Notes under the pieces: model-generated | Told to the model about the DNA's origin: nothing | Databases searched by the model: none | The model's input: only the letters and a program-made list of their open reading frames with translations | Part shown: piece after piece, positions 11,701 to 22,777 of the stretch | Numbering within the stretch: the first letter of the stretch is position 1 | How the letters are laid out: each line of letters starts with the position of its first letter | Made by a program: the position numbers and the translations under genes | Assembly: GCF_025612915.1 (NCBI RefSeq) | Contig: NC_069113.1 | Coordinates: forward strand, 15,447,501-15,511,500 | Reading direction: 5' to 3' | Length of the DNA stretch: 64,000 nucleotides | From: Magallana angulata | Taxonomy: Eukaryota; Mollusca; Bivalvia; Ostreida; Ostreidae

Positions 11701-14700
11701 TGGGGAGGAAACCAAATGGTTTCCTTTTCTAAACATTCCCGTGATGCATTTTGGTATGTTTTTTCGTTTGCCCACCCATACCAAAAAAAAGCACTAAAAA
11801 GTTATACCTATGAGCCCTTAAAAAAGTTACAAAAAAGTCATAACTAAGTTAGCACAATTTGGAACCATCTGATCAATTATGGTTCCAAATTAGCATCAAA
11901 AAGTTATACCTATATTGTAACTTTTTGCTTAAGTACAAAAAAGTCATAACTAGAGTGTAACTATTGACAATTTATTTTTTTCATAAAAATAAATAGGTAT
12001 AAAAAAGTTATCAAAAAGTTATAATAAAGTTATCATTTAGGTACAAAAAAGTTACAAATTAAAGTTACAGAAAAGTTATCATTTAGGTACAAAAAAGTTA
12101 TACATATAGGTATAGAAAAGTTATCATTTAGGTACAGAAAAGTTATAGATGTAGGTACAGAAAAGTTATACATATAGTTATAGAAAAGTTATCATTTAGG
12201 TACAGAAAAGTTATAGATGTAGGTACAGAAAAGTTATACATATAGTTACAGAAAAGTTATCATTTAGGTACAGAAAAGTTATAGATGTAGGTACAGAAAA
12301 GTTATACATAAAGTTACAGAAAAGTTATTGTTTAGGTACAGAAAAGTTATAGATGTAGGTACAAAAAAGTTATCATTTAGGTACAGAAAAGTTACACAGA
12401 AAAATTACAGATGTAGACAAAAAATATCTATCTGTATCATAAACTTCAGATAAAAAAAAACCCAGGTACATGTACAGGTGTTATACTGATGAAAAAAAAG
12501 TCCCTAATGTTGACATGAACTTTTCATCAAATTGTTTTTGCTCTTGAATAGGAATTTAAAATCATATCTGTTCATGTGAGTAGAAGAACACAAGTCAATG
12601 TTTTTGTTAATCAATATGTTTACTGAATTATATTTACATCTAATGAGTATGCTTTCCTCCATTTCTTATGGAAACTTATAGCTAACGCCTTGTTTAACGA
12701 TTGGTCGAAACCTACAATGACCTTAGAAAAATCACTGAAATAATCAGGATATCAATGCAGACTCACATTCCCATTGAAGACAATTTGGCTGTTTCTTTTA
12801 GCTAACGTACTGATGCACATTAAAAATAATATAGTAAATTTAACTTACTCTTTACAAACAATTTATTAATTTGTTAAAAGAAAGATGTAAATATAAACAA
12901 TATAATGCTTTCTTTGAGGATTCATGCAGGTAATGAAGGGAGCAATGATTGCAGAAAAAATTTACATATCTCGCTAATGCAGGTAATGTATTTTTTCTGC
13001 AATGTCGCTTCATTCATATCCCGCATATGTCACCAAAGAAAGCATTTTATTGTTTACATAATTATCTCAAATCATTACAGACCCTATATGCAAGTTTTTT
13101 AAATAAAGCAATAATCTAACATAAAAGCATTTGGGATTACATGTGTGTCTAATGTTCTTGCTAAATTTGAATAGAAAGTTTGAAAAACCTTATTTTGTAA
13201 ACCAAAATTTGACCAAAACCTTCATAAAGCATGTTTTAGGTTAAATTCCTAACATATACTAGCATGATTTTGTTCCAAACATACTAGTATGATTTTTAAA
13301 ACAGTTCTGGTTCTAGATGATACCAATGACCTGCAGTAATTTATCAGCAAACAACTGGATCTGTTTCTTAAATCTGTTCCTAAAATGTATAAAAAAAGAA
13401 TGTTTCATTATGGCAATTTCTTACTACATGTACTTTCATTGTAACTGTTAAAATCCTTGACAACTGCCTTATACTTAAAACAGAAAATTATATAGCATAC
13501 CAAGTTGAATTTATATGTGACCAGCACCTGGCAGGTGAAAACTGGTTTCTGTTTACATGGCTGCATGTATTTCTGTGGGAACGGTTTCTCTTGCATCTGA
13601 TCTCTTTCATAGTATTATCCTCGTCCTCCATTAATCTAAAAGAAGGCAATAATATTTAAAACATGATACTGTTTGACAATTTTCAATATATGTAGCATAA
13701 ATTATTATTAAATATCAGTAAAACTTTTCAATTCACTGTTGACCTGGTACCCCCCCCCCCCTCCCCTCTAAAAAAAAAGTCAACATTGATACAGCAGTTG
13801 CCATTATATGGCAATATATTATTAATCTCAGATTTACAATAATTCATTTACTAAAAGATATACATAATATATGGTTAAAAATTTAAAATCTGTATATCTT
13901 TACTTGATAAACACACACACTTACTTTTTTCATCTGGTATTAATGATGTATCTTCAATCTGGTGTACAGTCTGCTAGCTGGACTTGGTTGGGATTTTTTC
14001 TGCAATACAATGATACTCTTTTTCAAAGAGTCGGCCATAATTTGATTACATATAGAATGTACATTACTAGATATACATGGCTACATAGACTTTGATATAG
14101 ATGATCTTATAAGAATTCTAGAAATATTCCAAATGTAATTCATTTCTAAGTGCAAAGCAATAATATAGAAATTGAGATAAGCAAACACAAATGAATTATT
14201 ATAAATGACTTGTTTGTACATCAGACTTACCCTGAATGGAAATGGTCTTCCACAACTAAAGCCATATCATCCAGGTCTTAAGCATGTCTATCTTTATGAA
14301 ACCACTGCTTGCAGTTTCATTACTACATACAACACGCTGTGATTCTGCATATTTCTTGAAAAAATCAGGAAAATCTTCACAACAACTCCTGTCTTCTTTG
14401 CCCATTTCGAAATTTGATGGCGGAATGGCAATTGTCCAATCAGAACTCACGAAAGTCAAAGTTTGAAATTTTGGCCAATCACGATACAGCCACGATTAAT
14501 ACCGGGATAAATCTTTAAACTTTATTTTGGTTAAAAAACAATATCATTTACTTAATATTATCTAAAGAATTCTGCATTTAATTGAAACAAATTTTAATAA
14601 TATTTTCTTTCCTTACAACCTGTTAGTTTATTAACCGATCATCAAAACTGGGCATTTCCGGTCTCAAGAGCCGCCATTTTGAATAATTTGAGGGAATTTT

Positions 14701-14984
14701 AAAAACTAAATCAATTTAGATACCAATGCATTTTTACAATTGATGAATATGTAAAACCAAAAATTATAACACCTTTTTTAAATGAAACATGTTTCCCAAA
14801 GTTTATAACACAGTCCTTTTAGCTATGTGCTGTTATAAATTACGATGATAGGCTAGTACTGGGGAAACATACAGATGGAAATAGCAGTACTGTTCTTTGT
14901 TAACAGCATGTCTATTAATCAAATATGTGAATAAATATGATGAACCCATCTCATAATAACAAACAATGCTACCACCCCTCCCCA

Positions 14985-15015
<31 letters not shown>

Positions 15016-18000
15016 CCTTTTCTTCGCATGCATTCGATGTTGTGGGAAAATTCTGAATCAATTTCTAGAAATCTACTCTATTCCTTTATTCATGGGGTAG
15101 GCCATGAAAAGTTGGAAAAATTTTCAGTGATAATATAAAGTTGATGCTACCCCTTAGTATTTAACAGTGTTTAAACGAAATCGTAATATGTCTAATGATG
15201 TTCAAGAGACACTTAACAAAATAATGCTTGCAGGAGCAAAATAAAAAATGTCTGCTGGTCAAAACACACACATCAACTTTTTATCTTAAACAAACATCAG
15301 TGTCATCACAGCACGGACTAATCATGACCTCTTTAGACACCCTTTACTGTTAACCTGTGATGTGTGTGCGTTCAGGCGGAAAGTGATTTCCTGTTTCTGC
15401 CTTATAAAAACAATAAAATTTTGGACAGGTGTTTGTGTTGCAATTGATGGACTGGATTCCCATTATAATGGTTATGTCATTGTTTTCAAACAAATCTTAG
15501 TGATTTTACTACCCAGTGTGTGATCAACCTACATCTACCCCCCCCCCCCCCCCCCCCCCCAATCGTGATTTTTATAATAAACAAAGTTATAACGATATTT
15601 TATATTAGTTTTTAGATTTATTGTGATAAAAGTCTACTTTAGACTTGAACCTCTTGGATAAGATACACTTAAATTTTTAGTGTAAAAATGACAAAGTCCA
15701 AACACATTCACAAATTGACTAAGTTCAATGTAGGTACATTTTAGTTATACTGAAAAGTTTCTAAGTTCAATGTAGGTACATTTCAGTTATACTGAACATT
15801 TTCTAAGTTCAATGTAGGTACATTCCAGTTATACTGAAAAGTTTCTAAGTTCAATGTAGGTACATTTTAGTTATACTGAAAAGTTTCCAAGTTCAATGTA
15901 GGTACATTTTAGTTATACTGAAAAGTTTCTAAGTTCAATGTAGGTACATTTTAGTTATACTAAGAAATTTCTAAGTTCCATGTAGGTACATTTTAGTTAT
16001 AGGGCAAAAAGTTTAAGTCCAATCTAGGTACAAAAAAGTTATAACTTTTATGTGCCTAAATCTTAGGTACAGAAAAGTTACACTTTAGTTACAGAAAAGT
16101 TATGACTAATAGTAACTTTTTTTTGTATGGGCAAAGAGAAATTATTTTTATTTACTTTGAATATTTCTAACTTTGAAAGGTGACTGATTCTGCTGGTGTA
16201 AATAGGAGAAAGTCCATAACTTTCTAAGATAAATGGTTTGTATGGAAAAAAATATGATACTGTATTAACAAAAAGATCGGACCAAGCAGCTTTAAGATCC
16301 CAAAAATTTACAGTGATAAGACTGTTGAGCAACTCTGCATATGCAATACATGTATTGAATTTGGAATCAAACAACTCATTTTCAATGAGATAGTATATGA
16401 ATGTGAATATTTTTATTAAATGATAAGATGAAAGATGAAAAGAGATAATTAACTTTTACCATTAAAACAATTCTAGTCTGTCATTTTATATTTTGAAATA
16501 AGTTTATAGATGTTTTATTATTTCTTTTGAATATAAAGAACTATAAACATCAGAATGTGCGATATCCTTTGAATTGGTTTTTGGAACAGATACTGTGTAC
16601 CTCACCAAATGAAGTCATATAAATGTTACGAAATTTATTTCTCACATCCCAATACACATTCCCTGTTGCAATAAAAGGTCCATATACACCATATCAAGAA
16701 GTGAATTTCCGTTTAATACATCGTATGATGATCATTCGCTGTGTACTAAGATATTTTATTATTCATGTTTTCTTTGTTTACAATTACCAATCAATGTCGA
16801 AATTATCGGTGAGAAATTATCCCGAGTTTTCTCGACGATTCATTTGGTCTTATTTATATTTCCATGCATCATTTAAACCCTTTCGTTTCATGAATTCCTC
16901 AATCACAACTCCCTCTATTGCCTTTCGATAATACATATCGTCAAAACGCCGTTATTCACGTGTTTCAGTTCTCCCATCTTGTTTACTGCTTTCCCCTTAA
17001 CGGCGGGTTTGTATAGCATGCGGTATGACGTCATAACGGCCGAGTCTGATGCCTTAAATAACGAGCTCAGCTGTTTGCACGGCAGTTGGTTTGATCTGCC
17101 ACGGCAGATCAGGCGGTCGAGTCCACATCTGGACAACATCCACACATTGGAAATGACCATGGAAATATCCCGTTGGGTAAATGCTGAATAATTTAGCAGT
17201 GGGAGCTGATGCAATAATCTTCTTTTATTAATCAATTTATTATATTTAAGTATATAGGCTACAGGGAAAAGATTGTACATAGGAACGGGACTCCCGCACG
17301 GTTAAGCGGGATATTTAGAGCTATATTTGTTAAGGGTTTTGGCTATAGACCCCTTCACGATAACTGCGGTACTGCTCTCTTGCAGGGCAAAATGATATAC
17401 TTTGCCGAAATTTCAGTAGATAAATAATTAAATGACGTAAATGAAACAATTGACGTTACGTCATATTTCACCAAACCATGTCATTTTGCCCTGCAAAAGA
17501 GCAGTACTGCAGTTACCGTGAAGGGGTTAATTTGTAATATTTGTATTTTAATCCCATCAAGTTGGGAATTAATTTATGTTATATTTACACTCCCAGAGTC
17601 TTAGGACTATCCACATTTATTAAACTGAAATATCTATATTTTATTTGAATCCTGAGGCCAGCATTTTTTTATTTTTAGGTTTACGAACCACAAAATGATA
17701 AAGTTCCGTAGGAGGAGGAAATAAAAAAAAAAAAAATCTCTTTTGACCTACAATTTTTTTACTTTTAGGTTTACGAATCACAAAATTGTAAAGTTCTATA
17801 GGAGAAAAAAAACATTTTATGACATCATCTTTATTCTAATATAAATATAATGAATGACAACTTCATGATAGTGGTGTGTAACTGCATCAAGTGTAGCATG
17901 TGAAAAGTACCGGTATGTCATCTGTGTAACATATCTCTGAAATAGAACAATAGAATATTAGACATACAGCTTTGATATTACATGTACATATAGCAATGTC

Positions 18001-18521
18001 AGGGGTGTGCAATTACAAAATTTGGCCACAAAGTTACTAGCCCAAGATTCAAAGTTACCAGTCAAACTATTGTCGGACATGTCAACATTTCATTTAATAA
18101 AAAACAACCTAAATTTTATGTACATAAAGTAATAATGTTTTCTCCTGTATTATACTAGTATATAATTATTAATATACAAAATATTTATTACTTTCATGTT
18201 TTCTGCAGTTAAAAAATATTCAACTTCATTGATCTCTCACATTTTTTTTTACAAAATTGGTTTGGGTGTTTATATGTGAGAAAACTCAAACATAACATTG
18301 TGAATGTGAACAGACTCTATAAAATCACTGCAACTATATGTGTGCATGTATTTTATCCTGTTGAATTTCCATGTACAAAGTACAACTATGCAATTAATTA
18401 TGTAATGGTAAATTTTAATTGAAAATAACGGAAAATGCACAAACAATAATATGATTTTTTTTAGGCAGGTCACTTTAAAATGTGTTCATGAGAATAGTTA
18501 CTGCAGAATATCTCTAATACA

Positions 18522-18582
<61 letters not shown>

Positions 18583-21500
18583 AATAAATTTTTAAAAAAG
18601 CCAATGAATACATATGCCAATTCAACACAAAAAGAAAGGGAATCATTTTAAGGTTATGTACTTGAAAACAGCTGCACAGGTAACTATCGAAGCCATGTTC
18701 AGTGAGGTGTGACTATCTCGTCTAGCCACTGGTCAACACTGTCGGTAAAACTTCAAAGAATGAAACTTACAGCAGAGTGTTTGTAGAAGCTTCTCTGAAG
18801 AATGTAGCACGAGAAAAAGATGTGTAAGAAATTTTTAGGCTATCATGACACAAAAAGAGCAGATTTTATGCCTCTGTGATAACAATGACGATACACTTTT
18901 CCTACTAGAAAAAAATTCCTGTCGGGGAGAAAAAAAAGATATTTTTTGTAATTTTATTTTTTTTCTAAAAACTCAGAAAACCGAGCGGCGGGTTTGTAAA
19001 CCTAAAAATAAAAAAATGCTGGCCTGACTTTGAGTTTTCTTTGGTACCAATATACAGGTTTGGGAGACCCACAAGTTGCGTTTCACAACATCCCGGGTTA
19101 TATATAAAACCCAAGTTCATTAAAATATAATTTATAAGCGGGACAGTTTTAAAAACGCAACATAAAAATGATTAACATGACATAGTGTGGTTGTAATGAA
19201 CTGCTTTCTTATCCACAGGCTGTTGAAGAAGTTTGATTTTCCTGCCATGTCCTTCTCTCTCTACTTCATGGGTTACGACAAAGCAGAAAACATTCCCCAG
19301 GATGAGACAGAAAGAACTCGCTATGCCTTCCAACAGAAAGCCACTTTAGAACTAACACAGTAAGATATACATGTACATATAAACACAGATATACTATATG
19401 AGAATTCAAATTGGATACTTTTCTCTATCACATTCTGTAATATAATAGTTCACACAGTAGAGCAGTACATTTCTAGTGATGGTCACATCTGATAATATTT
19501 TCTTATCAAATATGCATAGGCACCTGACGTTATATATTTTCTAATGGGGTTTTCCAAAGAAAAAATCTGGTTATTGAAATTGTGAAAATGGCGGGCGTGT
19601 GGCCGCCAAAAGGGTACCCTTATTGTATGGATAACTCCTACAGTTTTCAAGATAGTAAGTGGTTCTTTTGCAGATCAATCGTACATATATCAGAGGTGTG
19701 CATATTGCAAGGATTTTGATTTCTGATAATTTATAAAAAAAAAATACCAGCTATTGAACTTGGGCACATTTTTTTTGCAAAGTTAGACCTTACCATTAGG
19801 CACATAACATCATGGAGCCCCCCCCCCCCATTTTTTTTTCCCAGCAAAGATAATTGTTCCAATATTTACCTTGAAAAGATTGAAATATTAAGAAGTTGGA
19901 GTCATAGGTACACTAGGCACCCCCCCCCCTCCCCAAGAGATAGGAATTTCGTGATTTGGGAGAATTTTGTTTTTTGGAGGTAAGAAATTTTTTTTGGAAC
20001 TATACTACCTCCCCCACCCCCCACCCCCCCCCCCCCCCCAAAAAAAAAGGGTTATGATTTTCATGAATTGAGAAAAAAAGTTTTATTTGGTAGGTTAGAA
20101 TTTTTTTTTGGAACTATACTCCCCCCCCCCCCCCTTCCCTCCACGGATGAGGATTTTCATGATTTGGGGATAAGGTGTTATTATTATTATTATGTTTTTT
20201 TTTTGCTTGTCAAGATTTCTTAGGATAAGTCTAGCCCCCCCCCCCCCCCTCCCCCACTTTCAATTTGCTTCCAACGCCACTGTTATTTATCATCACTATT
20301 GTGAACATTTAGAATGCAATACAAGCTGATAAAATGTGATAAAACATAATAACAAAGATCACTGTGAGCTTTGTACATCTTTTAATTGACAAATGACATT
20401 GAAATTATAGAAGAAAATTATAAAATTATTTATACATGTAATACATATGCTGATAACCAAGATAAATGCACAAAAAAATCCTTAGAATTGCTAACATTAG
20501 TAGCAGCCATACTTTTTTTTTTAAAAGATAGTTTCTGATTTCATTTACTATAATTATATATGTGATTTTGCAGTAATTGGGGAACAGAGAATGACCCTGA
20601 ACAATCTTATCACAATGGAAACAGTGACCCTAGAGGATTTGGTAAGTTTGATGACCATCCTAAGTGATAAAGGTGATTTAAAATGAATATCATTATACTT
20701 TTATCCTCATTAAGAACATTAAAAGATTTTGTTTGTAGCAGATACTTCTTAATTGTGATACACATACTGCATGATCTCAAAGAATTTGGAATTTTTTTTT
20801 CTTAGGTTAGAAATAACTACCATGAATATCCCATATCAATTGAAATTATTGAATATATCAAAAAGGTGAAATTTTTTTTAATGTATTTTAGATAACCTGT
20901 CAGTATATCTTTGCAGCTTCCTTCTATTTACTGTGGTTTTATTAGATTTATTTGATTGATTTCTTTACATTAAATTTGATGTTCAATTTGTCAAACAAAA
21001 TTTATCTGACTAACCTAATATCATTTCAATTTAATATATTGCATTTTTTTAAAGGAGGATTTTATGAAATGAAACATTGCATTATTTTCAATAATTATGA
21101 CTTGCATTATTGTAGGTCATATTGGCATTGTGGTTCCGGACGTAGATAAAGCTTGTGAACGATTTGAATCTTTAGGTGTGGAGTTTGTGAAAAAACCGAA
21201 TGATGGTATGTATTATTAATTGTTTTTACTTCAAATATACATGTAGAATCATCACATGAATGGAAAGTACCTTTAACAATATTGTGTAATACAAAATGTA
21301 TGTCATTTATTATTATTGACCTGGAAAAATAATAATAAACACTTTGATTATTTTTGAGGTTCATGTATGTTAAATTACAGACAGCACTTTCAAAACAAAA
21401 GCTCTTGATAAAAAAAAACATTGGCATTGAAATATTTTAGCTAAAAGAAGGTATATTTGAAATAGTCCCCATTTGCATACTCTGTTGAGTGTTGTAATCT

Positions 21501-21660
21501 CTTATTATTTCTGTTGAATGAGTTATGTATGCTTACTAAATATGATGTGGAATTCTCTTGGTATTTTGTAGGAAAAATGAAAGGACTGGCTTTCATTAAA
21601 GACCCAGATGGATACTGGATTGAAATTCTGAACCCCATCAATATGTCCTCCATCTCTTGA
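8785..21660 (+). CDS. GLO1: Glyoxalase I (lactoylglutathione lyase), six exons
   Basis: Coding exons: 8785-8853, 11140-11222, 19219-19359, 20574-20641, 21116-21205, 21572-21660 (540 nt, 179 aa, all GT-AG). The enzyme isomerises the methylglyoxal-glutathione hemithioacetal to S-lactoylglutathione in the cytosol, the first step of methylglyoxal detoxification. The protein follows the animal family almost residue for residue: [20 protein letters not shown] (25-44), KATLELTHNWGTE (91-103), [16 protein letters not shown] (110-125), [12 protein letters not shown] (161-172). All four expected metal ligands are present: Gln29, Glu95, His122, Glu168. Length is close to the human 184 aa. Frame is kept across every junction (phases 0,2,2,1,1), which fixes the model. 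Intron 2 (11223-19218, 8 kb) is filled with mobile elements. A poly(A) signal lies 210 bp after the stop. Start chosen as the only ATG giving the usual N-terminal length. Confidence 0.97.
9370..9852. mobile_element. MITE with 24 bp terminal inverted repeats (GLO1 intron 1)
   Basis: Starts TCAGAGACATAAATAACAGA and ends with the exact inverse TCTGTTATTTATGTCTCTGA. About 480 bp, no coding capacity. Its right end abuts the next fold-back repeat directly. I could not settle a target duplication. Confidence 0.75.
9854..10312 (+). mobile_element. Fold-back repeat, family FB1, copy 2 (GLO1 intron 1)
   Basis: Opens TTTACATCTACCAAGTATG and contains GGTTGTAACCTACAGCG, CTCACAGGAGACG and GCTAACGTACTTATG. 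The 3' half is a hairpin with arms of roughly 60 bp: ATAAAATGCTTTCTTTGATG...GAAGGTAGC pairs with ACCTTCATATCCCG...AAAGAAAGCATTTTAT. Non-coding. Same family as 5490-5975 and 12626-13062. Confidence 0.75.
10796..11046. mobile_element. MITE, AGAACCATTT family (GLO1 intron 1)
   Basis: Inverted ends: AGAACCATTTCAACAAGG...CTTGGACTTT at the left and AAAGTCCAAG...TTGTTAAAATGGTTCT at the right. 251 bp, no open frame. A partial, reverse-oriented relative lies at 32762-32862. It ends about 90 bp before GLO1 exon 2. Confidence 0.75.
11990..12412 (+). repeat. Minisatellite 1, ~23 bp units in a higher-order pattern
   Basis: Units of the form AGGTACAGAAAAGTTATNNN are repeated about 18 times. Three variant units (ending AGATGT, ACATAT, CATTT) alternate to make a higher-order period near 68 bp. 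AT-rich and non-coding. Confidence 0.9.
12626..13062 (+). mobile_element. Fold-back repeat, family FB1, copy 3 (inside the 5 kb unit)
   Basis: Colinear with copy 2: TTTACATCTAATGAGTATG, GATTGGTCGAAACCTACAA, GCTAACGTACTGATG, then the hairpin with arms around TATAATGCTTTCTTTGAGGA and TCACCAAAGAAAGCATTTTA. Non-coding. Confidence 0.75.
13528..14265 (-). CDS. Candidate two-exon gene fragment of unknown function
   Basis: Two minus-strand exons join in frame: 14265-14231 (ATG start, [12 protein letters not shown], donor GG|GTAAGT) and 13635-13528 (acceptor [30 protein letters not shown], then [16 protein letters not shown], donor AG|GTGCTG). The join is phase-consistent and both first-intron splice sites are strong, which is the main support. 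I recognise no domain; the second exon is acidic, then basic and Cys/His-containing. I found no convincing third exon. It lies on the opposite strand within GLO1 intron 2 and inside the TTAA-flanked unit, so it could be cargo of that unit, an old gene fragment, or chance. Confidence 0.28.
15719..16003 (+). repeat. Minisatellite 2, 42 bp unit, about 7 copies
   Basis: Unit CTAAGTTCAATGTAGGTACA followed by TTTTAGTTATACTGAAAAGTTT, 42 bp, with copies starting at 15719, 15761, 15803, 15845, 15887, 15929 and a partial one at 15971. It shares the core TAGGTACA....AGTTAT with minisatellite 1. Confidence 0.93.
17350..17526. mobile_element. Fold-back MITE, 177 bp with ~50 bp arms (GLO1 intron 2)
   Basis: Left arm CCCCTTCACGATAACTGCGG...TGCAGGGCAAAATGA; right arm TCATTTTGCCCTGCA...CTGCAGTTACCGTGAAGGGG. 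The arms pair over about 50 bp with few mismatches. No coding. Confidence 0.85.
17656..19024. mobile_element. 1.37 kb element with 34 bp terminal inverted repeats (GLO1 intron 2)
   Basis: Left end GGCCAGCATTTTTTTATTTT...TTTACGAACC (17656-17689) and right end GGTTTGTAAA...AAAAAATGCTGGCC (18991-19024) are inverse with a single mismatch. Interior AT-rich without a recognised gene; it includes a CT microsatellite. A tandem near-copy of the sub-terminal TTTTAGGTTTACGAAYCACA lies at about 17763. The right end lies about 200 bp before GLO1 exon 3. Confidence 0.75.
18524..18578. repeat. (CT)n microsatellite
   Basis: About 55 bp of uninterrupted TC/CT dinucleotide. Confidence 0.95.
19760..20280. repeat. 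Poly-C-bearing dispersed repeat cluster (GLO1 intron 3)
   Basis: Several degraded copies of one dispersed family. Landmarks are TTGCAAAGTTAGACC..ACCATTAGGCACATA, a poly-C run, AATTGTTCCAA, GCTTGTCAAGATTTCT, and an end of the form CAATTTGCTTCCAACGCCACTG. Relatives lie at 26420-26580, 27340-27520 and 32580-32760. Confidence 0.65.
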
Positions 21661-21869
21661 AATGTAATGGTCCAGCAGTATAAATAATTGCAGAATTTGA
21701 TCAGCACTTTATCCTTTATTGCTCCATGAATAATATTCTTTGAATTCTTTCGGACTTTGTGTATGCAACCTGAAATTGCTAATACAAGTACATTGTACTG
21801 TATATCTACATGTGTTACACATTCTATAGTCTGTTCCAAGATATTTATGCTGCACATTTGGATGATTTT

Positions 21870-21875
21870 AATAAA
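21870..21875 (+). promoter_or_regulatory. Poly(A) signal of GLO1
   Basis: AATAAA 210 bp after the GLO1 stop codon, the first consensus signal downstream. Confidence 0.65.
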
Positions 21876-22435
21876 AATACACATACCTGTAAACGAAGTC
21901 ATTTGAAATCGTCGAAAAGGAAAATTTTCAAGATAACTTCATTCACACATTATCATTTTTAAAATTATAAAAATTCACAGGAACAAGATTTCCTATGGAG
22001 ATTTACAATAGGGAATGTTAACATCTTTTCTCCATGAGAAAGTCGCTTGGAATACCTTGCACAATTTTTCAATGTTATCATCTGGGTACCTTCATCTCTT
22101 TAGCAATGGAAAATTCCCATAGACCTTTTTTTTTAGCCATGTACCTGATAAGCTAGAGGGGGCGTTTCAAAGGGGAAATCTTGGGATTTTTTCATACTGT
22201 TGAATGAACAGCATCTGCACCAAGAGGTATTCATAAATACATGTACTGAATAATTTAAGAAAATATGCGGCAAAAATATCTTTGGATAGACTATAACAGA
22301 AATGCCAAAGCTGTAATTTATAACCCAGTATTTATGTGTGCAAAGCTTGTTTAGGAGACGTACGTTAATTGCCGTTGATATACCAATTTTTCAAAAAAAA
22401 ATTTTTATATAAGAATGGGTTGTATAAGAATTTAA

Positions 22436-22777
22436 GGTACTTCACTACACCGAGACTTATACTTTTTAAGACACTACGTCACAAGATGGCGATTTAAATG
22501 TTTTGTTAAACTGTTTGTATCAATCGATTCAGATGTATATTGTCATAGCTCAGTGGTTAAAGTATCAGACTTGTGAACCGCAGGTCATGAGTTCAAATCC
22601 ACCTGGGTCTTTTGTTTATGTTTACTGAATGAAATTTTTGAAAACATCATTTTTTATCTAAAATTGTACATTTTTTCGCCTATTTGACATACATACTTCT
22701 TATCCATCATGCTTTCCATCAGAATCAAGTAATTTTCTGCTGATTTGAGAAACTATTTCACGGTGTAGTGAGGCACC
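22436..22777. mobile_element. TTAA-flanked MITE carrying a tRNA-like segment
   Basis: Left end GGTACTTCACTACACCG (22436-22452) and right end CGGTGTAGTGAGGCACC (22761-22777) are inverted with 15 of 17 matches, and TTAA lies directly outside both (22432-22435 and 22778-22781). This is the piggyBac-type arrangement. The 342 bp interior lacks a transposase and holds a tRNA-like stretch with Pol III promoter boxes. It lies between GLO1 and RAB15. Confidence 0.8.
22542..22609 (+). pseudogene. tRNA-like sequence with A and B boxes inside the MITE
   Basis: TAGCTCAGTGG (22546-22556) matches a Pol III A box and AGTTCAAATCC (22590-22600) a B box, at the spacing seen in tRNAs. The anticodon stem does not close properly and the acceptor stem is poor, so it is not a working tRNA. 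It is either a degenerate tRNA, a SINE head, or a promoter adopted by the MITE. Confidence 0.6.

Larger units (their letters stand above)
11316..16291. mobile_element. ~5 kb TTAA-flanked inverted-repeat unit (GLO1 intron 2)
   Basis: AGCTGCTTGGTCCGAT at 11316-11331 is mirrored perfectly by ATCGGACCAAGCAGCT at 16276-16291, and both outer sides carry TTAA, the target duplication used by piggyBac-like transposons. A second inner inverted pair, TTTGCCCA..ATAC..AAAAAAAAG near 11768 and CTTTTTTTTGTATGGGCAAA near 16115, is nested inside. The unit contains two minisatellites, a fold-back repeat copy, a long poly-C tract and two candidate minus-strand exons. No transposase is recognised. It could be one large non-autonomous element or the outcome of two nested insertions. 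Confidence 0.6.

Noticed and set aside
11990-12412. CRISPR-like array
   Set aside because: Units are contiguous with no unique spacers and the genome is eukaryotic; it is a minisatellite.
14256-14459. 67-codon minus-strand frame beginning [17 protein letters not shown]
   Set aside because: It overlaps the candidate exon at 14231-14265 in a different frame, ends without a usable splice join and shows no family. The shorter frame is the one that splices consistently.
16623-17280. Open frames of about 100-120 codons on both strands, including one starting [20 protein letters not shown] on the minus strand
   Set aside because: No donor follows within frame, no domain recognised, and the two strands are open over the same bases. 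Possibly a decayed first exon, but unsupported.
21441-21902. 153-codon minus-strand open frame
   Set aside because: It lies antisense to GLO1 exon 6, its intron and its 3' UTR; no domain, and it matches the reverse of a well-supported exon.
22542-22609. A functional tRNA gene
   Set aside because: A and B boxes are present, but the anticodon and acceptor stems do not pair; it lies within a MITE. Kept as tRNA-like only.
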